NCBI GenBank assembly: GCA_020634115.1
Contig: JACKCH010000038.1
Location: forward strand, 1 to 13,634
DNA length: 13,634 bases
Source: Anaerolineaceae bacterium
Lineage (GTDB): Bacteria; Chloroflexota; Anaerolineae; Aggregatilineales; Phototrophicaceae
Reading direction: 5' to 3'
Shown: positions 7,201-13,163 of the stretch, in pieces
Position numbering within the stretch: the stretch's first letter is position 1
Layout: each line of letters starts with the position of its first letter
Program-made: the position numbers and the translations under genes
Notes under the pieces: model-generated
The model's input: the letters and a program-made list of their open reading frames with translations, nothing else
What the model was told of the DNA's origin: nothing
Databases searched by the model: none

Positions 7201-8108
7201 GCACCTTTGAGCAAAACCACCGCATCATCACCGTTGAACCAGCCAGCGCCATTGGTCTGGTCAGCCACGGCCAGAATTTCGGCGGCTGCACTGCTGTGCG
7301 CCAGCACAAACACGTCACCCGGTGCGACCACCCCGACCAGACTGATCGTCAGGCCAGCGCTGGAACTGCCGTTGAAGAACATCTGGACGTTATAGCCATC
7401 GGCGGCCAGATTAATCGGTGATGATGTCGGGTTGTAGATTTCCAGAGCTTTGTTATTTGACGAGCCCTCAATATATTCCGAGAAGAACGGGGAACGGTCA
7501 CAACTCTCCGAGTGTACACCCAGACCGTCAAAAGTGTTCTGTGCAAAACCGTCCCACTCAAGCGCCGGGTCAAAAACATCGGTGTTGTTGGTATCCCCCT
7601 GGCAGATGTCCGGTTTGCGGCGCAGGGTGTTATCCGCAGTGGATACCAGGTCTGTGCCCCATTCCGTACCAGGGTCAAAGCCGGATTGCCCAATGGAATC
7701 AATCACCACCGCGCCCTTGCGTAAAACCACCGCATCATCACCGTTAAACCAGCCAGCGCCATTGGTCTGGTCAGCCTGGGCCAGAATTTCGGCGACGGCA
7801 CTGCTGTGCGCGATGACAAATACATCACCAGGCGCAACCGTACCGACTAAATTAATCGTCAGGGTAGCGATTGGATTGCCGTTGAAAAACATCTGAATGT
7901 CATAACCACCAGCGGCCAGATCAACCGGCGCGCCGGTGCCGTTATAGATTTCTAGTGCCTTGTTGTTTGACGAACCCTCAATATACTCAGAGAAAAAGAG
8001 GTCGGGCGCTGCCGCCTGGACCAATCCCAGGCCAGAGAGCAGCAGTCCGGCCACTAAAACAAGAAAAAACAATCGATGTGTGAAAATTCTTGGCGGAGCC
8101 AGGGTCAT
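4281..8108 (-). CDS. Secreted endonuclease/exonuclease/phosphatase-family protein with two lamin-tail domains
   Basis: The 1275-residue secreted protein is likely an extracellular nuclease (ExeM/NucH-like). It has a signal peptide (about 1-33, ending VQAAA) and two tandem lamin-tail domains (about 38-203 and 208-373). An Ig-like segment follows (about 380-485, with DDG..D..GDNVFSY), then an OB-fold/nuclease-associated region (about 490-745). The catalytic domain (about 757-1060) shows N766/E768 (FNVEN), E799/E800 (EEMQD), H927/N929 (VHFNSKGGD), D980/N982 (GDMND), a LDQMVVS strand and the terminal SDHD with H1055. After it come a VDVRPFNPFNLINL...DVNWDHRLDIVL domain seen in many secreted proteins and a fibronectin-like domain ending at the stop. 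No sortase signal or membrane anchor is visible. I chose ATG 8108 because GGGAGG (8119-8124) lies ten bases upstream. An ATG at 8117 and a TTG at 8126 are too close to it. Substrate (DNA versus phosphoester) is inferred. Confidence 0.88.
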   Translation of the reverse strand: MTLAPPRIFTHRLFFLVLVAGLLLSGLGLVQAAAPDLFFSEYIEGSSNNKALEIYNGTGAPVDLAAGGYDIQMFFNGNPIATLTINLVGTVAPGDVFVIAHSSAVAEILAQADQTNGAGWFNGDDAVVLRKGAVVIDSIGQSGFDPGTEWGTDLVSTADNTLRRKPDICQGDTNNTDVFDPALEWDGFAQNTFDGLGVHSESCDRSPFFSEYIEGSSNNKALEIYNPTSSPINLAADGYNVQMFFNGSSSAGLTISLVGVVAPGDVFVLAHSSAAAEILAVADQTNGAGWFNGDDAVVLLKGADVLDVIGQIGFDPGTEWGAGLVSTADNTLRRKSPICSGDTDGSDPFDPAVEWDGFATNTFDGLGSHTATCGGVQPVTDPSGVGAASPAAVEAGESTLLTVAVTPGTNPTSTGLTVTANLSAIGGSAAQSFFDDGSNGDAIAGDNVFSYLVTVPAGTAPASYALPASITDAQARGASAAINLKVVMTAAINQIQGAAHISPLAGQDIGTQGIVTALAGNGFWIQSVTPDSDEATSEGLFIFTNSSPSVAVGDAVRVIGRVSEFRPGGISTGNLTITELSSNPVITILSSGNALPAPTIIGNGGRIPPSAVINDDGSGNVEDQPPATFDAAYDGIDFYESLEGMLVQVNDAIVVGPTNRFGETWVVGDNGANAGLLTARGGINIAPNDFNPERIQLEDDLYPGTWSALNVGAHLTTPVVGVVDYNFGNFEVKVTQLFTADTATEAAREVTALAGSDSEVTIATFNVENLPGDASAAEFASRANQIVNNLGSPDIVVLEEMQDNNGTTNDGTTDATVTFNNLIDAIQTAGGPAYAFTQINPTDGEDGGAPGGNIRVGFLYNPARITFNTVPGDATTANSVMCTDGAPVLNLNPGRIDPTNIAFFDSRKPLVGQFEFNGEQIFVVGVHFNSKGGDQPLFGFNQPPFLGSEAQRLQQAQVVNDFVDSILSCAPNASVIVLGDMNDFQFSTPVATVKGGVLNNLFDLLPANEQYSYVFDGNSQVLDQMVVSGYLFNNASPAYDVVHVNSEFSDQVSDHDPSVSRFLPVVPVGVDVRPFNPFNLINLHSNAKVPVAILSTADFNAGYVDPTTVTFAGASVATSGQGRLHYQFRDVNWDHRLDIVLYFETQDMSLNSGILDAVLAGETLSGTKFSGTDRVLVIGNSAPILQSPEDGSIVNLTRPTLRWSPVFGAACYLVQVDDEPGFNEPLVQESTVVFTPRYRAFPLANGLYYWRVQVGGTCNITPGPWSETWSFTVAP
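6990..7487 (-). repeat. Lamin-tail domain repeat unit 2 (in-frame duplication)
   Basis: This is the second copy of a 166-residue unit whose partner is at 7500-7997, exactly 510 bp away. By hand count about 130 of 166 residues match. The DNA matches almost base for base in parts, for example around 7215-7270 versus 7725-7780. The copy is in frame and has no stop, so both domains are functional in principle. Confidence 0.9.
7500..7997 (-). repeat. Lamin-tail domain repeat unit 1 (in-frame duplication)
   Basis: This is the first copy, directly after the signal peptide. It begins FFSEYIEGSSNNKALEIYN like its partner and ends in a Cys (HSESC versus HTATC). Divergence is concentrated in surface-like positions and in the linker (GTGAP versus PTSSP). 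The pairing suggests an internal tandem duplication rather than two independent acquisitions. Confidence 0.9.
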
Positions 8109-8231
8109 ACGATACATGCCTCCCAATATAGCCTGTATATCTCCAAATGAGCACAGGCAAAATCAATAGGTGGTCTTCCCAGGTCGCAACTCAAAATATA
8201 ATATACTCGTGAAACGACCTTATGATGTCTA

Positions 8232-8260
8232 ATAATAATTGAATTAAGATTTCCCCACAA
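8232..8260 (-). promoter_or_regulatory. Possible promoter of the secreted nuclease
   Basis: On the - strand, TTGTGG (8255-8260) and TATTAT (8232-8237) are 17 bases apart in the AT-rich 255-bp gap between the transporter and the nuclease gene. The -10 is near consensus; the -35 matches only in TTG. Transcription from here would give a leader of about 115 nt. That leader contains two 6-bp inverted repeats, 8181-8186/8215-8220 and 8131-8136/8153-8158, the second close to the ribosome site. Other -10-like AT stretches nearby make this choice uncertain. Confidence 0.35.
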
Positions 8261-8363
8261 GGGAATTCAGACAAAATATACACAAACGTTCATGTCCAAA
8301 GACCCTTGCAGGTATGGAGAAAAGGTGCCCAGGAAATACGGCTCACTTCCCCTTGATGATTGG

Positions 8364-9554
8364 CTATTCCCCTGCCCTCTGGCGTGGCAGGCCAATCAGC
8401 AGCGCAACCGGCCCGACCAGCAGCAGCCACATCGCGCCGTTCAGCCCGACACGCTCTGCCAGCAGGCCGACCAGCAATGGAAACAGGCTGGCGAACAGGC
8501 CAAACACACTATGAACCGCCATCACCGAGCCGCTTTGCCCCGGCATGGCCGAGTAAAGCTGTGCTTGCAAGATGGAATACCACCCAGCATTAAAAAACCC
8601 TAACAGCCCCAGAATCACCAGCTTAGCGACGTAGGGTTCAACCAACAGGAAAGCGGGATAGAGAAATAACTCAATCACCACACTGATCCGCAGATAGGTC
8701 AAACCACGCACCCGCTCCAACAGTGGGATAATCAATAAATCTCCGATCAGACCCACCACTGTCCAGGCCGCAACCGCAATTCCGGCCTGTGCCTCGCTCA
8801 CCCCGGCCACATCCACCATGTAGAGCGCCAGGTAGCCCAACAGAATATCCAGCATAAAGTCGGAGAATTCCAGCAGTGTCAGCCAACGCAGGACCTCGCG
8901 CCGCCGCAGCGCACCAAATGCTTCCTGAATGCCCTGACGAAAACCGGGCGAAACTTCCTTTTCGGGGTCATCAGTAGCACCATTCGGGAATGGGTAGCGC
9001 CCGGCTGCCAGCACCAGCAGTACCGCGCCTAATGCCAATAACAGATACATATCGCGCCAACCCAGCCCTAACGCGATACCTATGCCGAGCAGCAGCGGCC
9101 CGCCGCTCACACCAAGTGACCCGGCAAACGTCCAGCGCGCCATATTCTGCTCGTGGCGTTCCGGTTCGTGATCCATCAGCGCGGCCTGGGAGAGACTCAC
9201 GAATGCCCCGGAGGCCGGATTAAACAGGATAAATGCCGCCAGGAGCAAGCCGAAGGAGTGACTGAAGGCCACCAGCAGCAGCGACAGTGCAAACACTATT
9301 CCGCCGCCCAACACCAAGAGACGCCGTTTCCAGACATCGCCCAGGATACCCAACACCGGCTCAATGAAGTTGGCGAGGAAGCTCGGCAGACTCAGCAGGA
9401 TTCCGACCTGGGTATAGGTCAGACCGAGGTCATCCCGAATCAGCGGCCAGGCCGCCTCACGGATACCAAATACCAGTTCGTCCAGTAGTTCAATTGCCAG
9501 CAAAATCAACACAAAACGCGCCACGCGCCAGCGACGCCGGGCTAATGCAACCAT
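8364..9554 (-). CDS. Major facilitator superfamily transporter
   Basis: The 396-residue inner-membrane protein has about 12 hydrophobic helices split by a polar central loop (about residues 187-226, PFPNGATDDPEKEV...). After helix 2 it carries the loop motif GILGDVWKRR (about 69-78), a variant of MFS motif A. The N-terminal DLGLTYTQVGILLSLPS stretch recalls the fosmidomycin-resistance-like (Fsr) branch, but the substrate cannot be told. Acidic residues sit in helix 1 (IELLDEL) and helix 7 (LLEFSDFMLD), which could serve proton coupling. I chose ATG 9554 because AAAGGAG (complement of 9561-9567) lies six bases upstream. The open frame runs 32 codons further upstream but lacks a ribosome site. 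TATCAT (complement of 9575-9580) is a possible -10. It is divergent from the peptidase gene and stands as its own transcription unit. Confidence 0.9.
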   Translation of the reverse strand: MVALARRRWRVARFVLILLAIELLDELVFGIREAAWPLIRDDLGLTYTQVGILLSLPSFLANFIEPVLGILGDVWKRRLLVLGGGIVFALSLLLVAFSHSFGLLLAAFILFNPASGAFVSLSQAALMDHEPERHEQNMARWTFAGSLGVSGGPLLLGIGIALGLGWRDMYLLLALGAVLLVLAAGRYPFPNGATDDPEKEVSPGFRQGIQEAFGALRRREVLRWLTLLEFSDFMLDILLGYLALYMVDVAGVSEAQAGIAVAAWTVVGLIGDLLIIPLLERVRGLTYLRISVVIELFLYPAFLLVEPYVAKLVILGLLGFFNAGWYSILQAQLYSAMPGQSGSVMAVHSVFGLFASLFPLLVGLLAERVGLNGAMWLLLVGPVALLIGLPRQRAGE

Positions 9555-9653
9555 AAGAAACTCCTTTGTTGAGAATGATAGGACATAAAAGAAACGGGTT
9601 TTCTCGCATGTGCGGAGCAGACAAGCCGAGAGGTTGTATGGGGAATCCAAAAA

Positions 9654-9677
9654 GGCGAGCCGTCAGCACGGTTCGCC
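9654..9677 (+). other. Hairpin resembling the basal stem of group II intron domain V (possible remnant)
   Basis: GGCGAGCCGT (9654-9663) and ACGGTTCGCC (9668-9677) form a 10-bp stem with one G-T pair and a CAGC loop. GAGCCGT...ACGGTTC is the base of group II intron domain V, including the AGC triad. The bulge, the upper helix and the GNRA loop are absent. No reverse transcriptase is present in the window. The rest of the 331-bp gap 9555-9885 holds the transporter's ribosome site, the peptidase promoter and nothing else I recognise. Confidence 0.25.
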
Positions 9678-9850
9678 GGAGAAAAGCCGTTAGAAGCGGG
9701 TGTTACCTAATTGGGTGGTCTTGCGGCGGTCTGCCAGCCGAAGTTCATCATACTGCTCCTGTATCGCTATGGCGATTATAGGCCATCACCGCAGGGGTTG
9801 GCAAATATGCAGCGGGATTATCGGGCGGGATTCCATAGGCCAAGCGTACA

Positions 9851-9879
9851 TTGGCAATGAAGACCGGACAGTGTATTAT
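9851..9879 (+). promoter_or_regulatory. Near-consensus sigma-70-type promoter, leaderless with respect to the peptidase ATG
   Basis: TTGGCA (9851-9856), a 17-base spacer and TATTAT (9874-9879) match the -35/-10 consensus at five of six positions each. The expected start site, about seven bases past the -10, coincides with the A of ATG 9886. No Shine-Dalgarno sequence precedes that ATG, which supports a leaderless message. Confidence 0.7.
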
Positions 9880-9885
9880 GTCGGC

Positions 9886-11472
9886 ATGAATCGACTACCA
9901 CACTTTTTCACCCTGATTCTCCTGGTATTTGTGACGGCCTGCTCGCTGACGACTCAAGCCCAGCAGAGTCCGGCACAACCGACCACAACGGCCATGCCCC
10001 TGCTGCCGGTGACTCCGGTACCCACGGTAGACCGCCAGCCCCACCCCGTCCCAACCACATCGCCGGAAGCCGTATCGCCGGAAACAACCGCCGTGCCGGA
10101 CATCATCACCTGTGATCCGGCGCTTCTCCCGGCCCGCACCCAGCACACGGTTACGGTTGACCTGGATTACGCGGCGCATTCTCTGACCGGCGAACAGGTC
10201 GTGCAGTATCCCAACCAGACCGGTGAACCGCTCAATCAGATCGTCCTGAACATCGAGCCGGTGCGTTGGGATGGCGCGTTTTCGTTAGAGACGGTCACGC
10301 TGGGCGCGGACGGCCTGGGCGTGGGTTACGAACTGCTGGGACGGCGGCTGCGCATGGACTTGCCACAGGCGCTCGAAACCGGGTGCAGTGTCCGGCTGCG
10401 GTTGACCTTTACCATCCACGTTCCGCCCATTGGCGAAGGTCAGGATGGTTTCCAGGGCTATTTCGGCTACTCGTGGCGGCAGTTAAACCTGGGACACTGG
10501 CTGCCGACGGTAGCCGCCCGGATGGATGGCGACTGGGTGACTCGTGACGCACTGGATATTGGCGAGCAGGATGTGCTGGAAAGCGCCGATTGGGATGTCA
10601 CGCTGCATATCCACAATGCACCGGAGTCGCTGCGCGTGGCTGCGCCGGGGGATATACTGGAAACCGGGCCGGAAAGTTGGCATTTCATGCTGCCCGCAGC
10701 CCGTGAGTTCCCGGTGAGCATGAGCGATCAGTTCATCTATGCCAGCGGTGAGGCCGATGACGGCACACTGGTCGAACTCTACACCTTTGACGACGCGCTG
10801 ATTCCGGCGGGTGGCGGCGTGATTGACAGCGCGGCCTATGCCCTGGATGTCGCCACGAAAGCGGTAGGACTCTACAGCGAATTATTTGGGGATTACCCGT
10901 ATGACCGGCTGGAAGTGGTTCAGGCGGACTTCCCGGATGGGATGGAACTCAGCGGACTGGTTTTTGTGGGCGGCGGTTACTTCCGCAACTTCGGCGGGCC
11001 GACTTCCTACCTGATGATGATTACCGTGCATGAAATCTCGCACCAGTGGTGGTATGCACGGGTCGGTAGTGACCAGGCTTTTTCCCCCTGGCTGGATGAG
11101 TCGCTGGCGACATACAGCGAGTATGTGTTTGTCGAAGAATACTACCCCGGCCTGAAAGACTGGTGGTGGGAGTTCCGGGTGGACAGCCTGTCACCGGAGG
11201 GGTATGTGGATGACCCGGTGTACAAGTTCAAGACGCGCCGGGCGTATATCAACGCCGTGTACCTGCGCGGCGTGCGCATGATCCGCGACCTGCGGGCCGA
11301 CCTGGGGACAGATGCCTTTTTCGAGTGGCTGCGACGGTATGCGGATGAAGGCGCGGGTCAGATCGTCACACCGGACTTTTTCTGGTCACTGCTGACACCC
11401 GACCAGTTCGCCACAACGGAAGCCACGCGCAGCCGCTATATGCGCCAGCCGCAGATTGTACAAATTCGCTGA
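9886..11472 (+). CDS. Lipoprotein M1-family zinc metallopeptidase
   Basis: The 528-residue product begins with a lipoprotein signal peptide, MNRLPHFFTLILLVFVTAC, with lipobox VTAC (lipidated C19). A Thr/Pro-rich linker (about 22-75) would hold the enzyme off the membrane. A beta-rich N-terminal domain (about 80-270) precedes the gluzincin core. The zinc motif HEISH (H382, E383, H386) is followed after 18 residues by E405 in WLDES, the exact HEXXH-x18-E spacing of M1 aminopeptidases. The exopeptidase GxMEN motif appears as PDGMELSGLVFVGG, with Leu where Asn is usual. The protein lacks the long C-terminal helical domain of full-size M1 enzymes. Expected role: trimming peptides outside the cytoplasm. 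I chose ATG 9886 for the signal peptide and the promoter. The open frame continues 62 codons upstream without signal-like features or a ribosome site. Confidence 0.88.
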   Translation: MNRLPHFFTLILLVFVTACSLTTQAQQSPAQPTTTAMPLLPVTPVPTVDRQPHPVPTTSPEAVSPETTAVPDIITCDPALLPARTQHTVTVDLDYAAHSLTGEQVVQYPNQTGEPLNQIVLNIEPVRWDGAFSLETVTLGADGLGVGYELLGRRLRMDLPQALETGCSVRLRLTFTIHVPPIGEGQDGFQGYFGYSWRQLNLGHWLPTVAARMDGDWVTRDALDIGEQDVLESADWDVTLHIHNAPESLRVAAPGDILETGPESWHFMLPAAREFPVSMSDQFIYASGEADDGTLVELYTFDDALIPAGGGVIDSAAYALDVATKAVGLYSELFGDYPYDRLEVVQADFPDGMELSGLVFVGGGYFRNFGGPTSYLMMITVHEISHQWWYARVGSDQAFSPWLDESLATYSEYVFVEEYYPGLKDWWWEFRVDSLSPEGYVDDPVYKFKTRRAYINAVYLRGVRMIRDLRADLGTDAFFEWLRRYADEGAGQIVTPDFFWSLLTPDQFATTEATRSRYMRQPQIVQIR

Positions 11473-11482
11473 AAAATAACAA

Positions 11483-11507
11483 AACAGGGGGCAGCGTGCC
11501 CCCTGTT
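11483..11507. terminator. Strong bidirectional intrinsic terminator
   Basis: AACAGGGGGCA (11483-11493) pairs with TGCCCCCTGTT (11497-11507) in an 11-bp stem with a GCG loop, 10 bases past the peptidase stop. GATTTCTATTTAT follows on +. On - the stem is followed by TTGTTATTTTTC, so it can also stop transcription of the convergent aminotransferase gene. Confidence 0.88.
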
Positions 11508-11520
11508 GATTTCTATTTAT

Positions 11521-11652
11521 ACTTTACCTTACCCCTTCCGAACCTTTGGTTCTCCATCCCCTCTCCAAATTGTGACTGAGATGGGGACGTATGTCCCCTC
11601 GAAGGAAGGGGAAAACGAGCGTAGCGAGTAGGGGTGAGGTAGAGTTTTACAG
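11521..11652. repeat. Composite palindromic intergenic element (REP/MITE-like)
   Basis: The spacer consists of nested inverted repeats. CCCCTTCC (11532-11539) pairs with GGAAGGGG (11604-11611). GAACC-TTT-GGTTC (11540-11552) and GGGGAC-GTAT-GTCCCC (11583-11598) form small internal hairpins. The outer ends TTTACCTTACCCCTTC and TAGGGGTGAGGTAGA are imperfect complements. No open frame of note is inside. It looks like a short non-autonomous mobile or structural repeat; the window contains one copy only. Confidence 0.55.
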
Positions 11653-11681
11653 ATAGATTCTAAACAGACTTCCCACAGCCC

Positions 11682-13034
11682 CTACATGGTAGCCCGGCGC
11701 TGGCTTTCGACCACGCGCACCGCCTCCGCGATGACACCCATGCCTTCGTCAAGCTGCTCGTTGGTGATGTTCAGCGGCGGCAGGAAACGAATGCAATTGC
11801 TATACAGTCCGGCGCGGATAGCAATGAGGCCACGCTTGAGTGATTCGGTGGTGACTTGCAGGGTTTCATCGGCGGCTGGGGTTTTGGACTCGCGGTCTTT
11901 GACGAGTTCCATCAACACCATCGCCCCTAGACCGCGCACATCCCCGATCAACGGAATTTCCGCCTGAAGGTCGAGCAAGTGCTGGCGAATCCGCGCTCCA
12001 ACAGCATTTGCCCGCTCCAAAAAGGCCGGTTCGCGGATCATCTGAATGGCTTCGGCAGCCGCGACACAGGCCAGCGGATTGCCGCTGTACGTCCCGCCCA
12101 GCCCGCCGGGGTGCGGCGCGTCCATGATTTCGGCGCGTCCGGTCACCGCAGCCAGGGGCATCCCGGCGGCTAATGACTTGGCGGAGGCGATCAAATCCGG
12201 CTCAATGCCGTAATGCTCGACGGCGAACAAACGCCCGGTGCGCCCGAAACCGCTCTGCACCTCGTCGGCCACCATGACAATGCCGTACTGTGTGCAGATT
12301 TCGCGGATGCGCTGGAGGAAGCGCGGCGGCGCGGGGATAAACCCGCCTTCGCCCTGTACCGGCTCGATCACAATCGCGGCAACGGCGGAGGGGTCTACCT
12401 GAGCGATTAGCGCGTTTTCCAGCCGGGCGATGGCATCATCCACGTAGGCGTCCTCGCTCATCCCTGCCGGGCGACGGTAAATATTGGGGAACGGCAGGCG
12501 GTAAATTTCCGGCGCGAAGGGGCCGAACCCCTTCTTGAACAGACCATACTTGCTGGTCATCGCCAGCGTGAGATTGGTACGGCCATGATACGCCCCCTCG
12601 AATACCAGCACCGCCGGGCGTCCGGTGTAGCTGCGGGCGATTTTGACGGCGGTTTCGAGGGCTTCCGCGCCACTGTTGAGCAGCACCGATTTCTTAGGGA
12701 AGTCCCCCGGCGTGACCTCGTTGAGCAGTTCCACCACGCGCACATACGGCTCATACGTGCCAACAATGGCGCACATATGAATCAACTGCTCGGCCTGATG
12801 CTTGACCGCATCCACCACGTTCGGCGGACAGTGACCCACCGCCAGCGCGCCAATCCCCCCGGCGAAATCCAGCAGCGTGTTGCCGTCAGCATCCGTTACC
12901 GCCGCACCCTGGGCGCTGACCACCGCCAGCGGGGTGAGCTTGGATGCGCCGCGTGCGCTGGCCGCCTCCCGCCGCGCGACAATCGCTTTACTGTTCGGGC
13001 CGGGGAGTTCTGTAACCAGATGAATCGTTCCCAT
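11682..13034 (-). CDS. gabT: Class III PLP-dependent aminotransferase, probably 4-aminobutyrate aminotransferase
   Basis: The 450-residue cytoplasmic enzyme is expected to move the amino group of 4-aminobutyrate (or a related omega-amine) to 2-oxoglutarate, giving succinate semialdehyde and glutamate. Fold-type I features are complete. They include the cofactor-phosphate loop SGAEALETAVKIAR (S121-G122-A123), EGAYHGRTN and EPVQGEGGF. D257 in ADEVQSGFGRTG holds the pyridine nitrogen, K286 in SAKSLAAGMPLAAV forms the Schiff base, and GGTYSGNPLACVAA and NCIRFLPPLN complete the set. The GGIGALAVGH start and the SAKSLAAG-P context fit GabT rather than ornithine or acetylornithine enzymes, but related omega-amine substrates cannot be excluded. 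I chose ATG 13034; the ribosome site (TGGGA on the - strand) is modest. The open frame continues 29 codons upstream into non-conserved sequence. It lies 129 bases downstream of the partial gene that follows and may be co-transcribed with it. Confidence 0.85.
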   Translation of the reverse strand: MGTIHLVTELPGPNSKAIVARREAASARGASKLTPLAVVSAQGAAVTDADGNTLLDFAGGIGALAVGHCPPNVVDAVKHQAEQLIHMCAIVGTYEPYVRVVELLNEVTPGDFPKKSVLLNSGAEALETAVKIARSYTGRPAVLVFEGAYHGRTNLTLAMTSKYGLFKKGFGPFAPEIYRLPFPNIYRRPAGMSEDAYVDDAIARLENALIAQVDPSAVAAIVIEPVQGEGGFIPAPPRFLQRIREICTQYGIVMVADEVQSGFGRTGRLFAVEHYGIEPDLIASAKSLAAGMPLAAVTGRAEIMDAPHPGGLGGTYSGNPLACVAAAEAIQMIREPAFLERANAVGARIRQHLLDLQAEIPLIGDVRGLGAMVLMELVKDRESKTPAADETLQVTTESLKRGLIAIRAGLYSNCIRFLPPLNITNEQLDEGMGVIAEAVRVVESQRRATM

Positions 13035-13163
13035 GATTTTTTCCCAGAAAATGATTTTGGCGAATGGCGCACACTGTACCACATTTCGAGCCGGAAGTGA
13101 AAAGCGGAAAATACGAAGCAAACAGGAGCTACTCCCCGCGCTACTTACTGTCTCCGCACACTG

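Noticed and set aside
6990..7997. Possible insertion or assembly duplication
   Set aside because: The two copies differ at many positions in coding-like fashion and both stay in frame, so this is a genuine domain duplication.
9700..9885. Upstream extension of the peptidase frame by 62 codons
   Set aside because: The extension would bury the lipoprotein signal peptide, has no ribosome site, and covers the near-consensus promoter.
12585..13100. 171-codon open frame on the + strand
   Set aside because: It is antisense to the aminotransferase core, whose PLP-binding motifs are intact, and has no recognisable domain.
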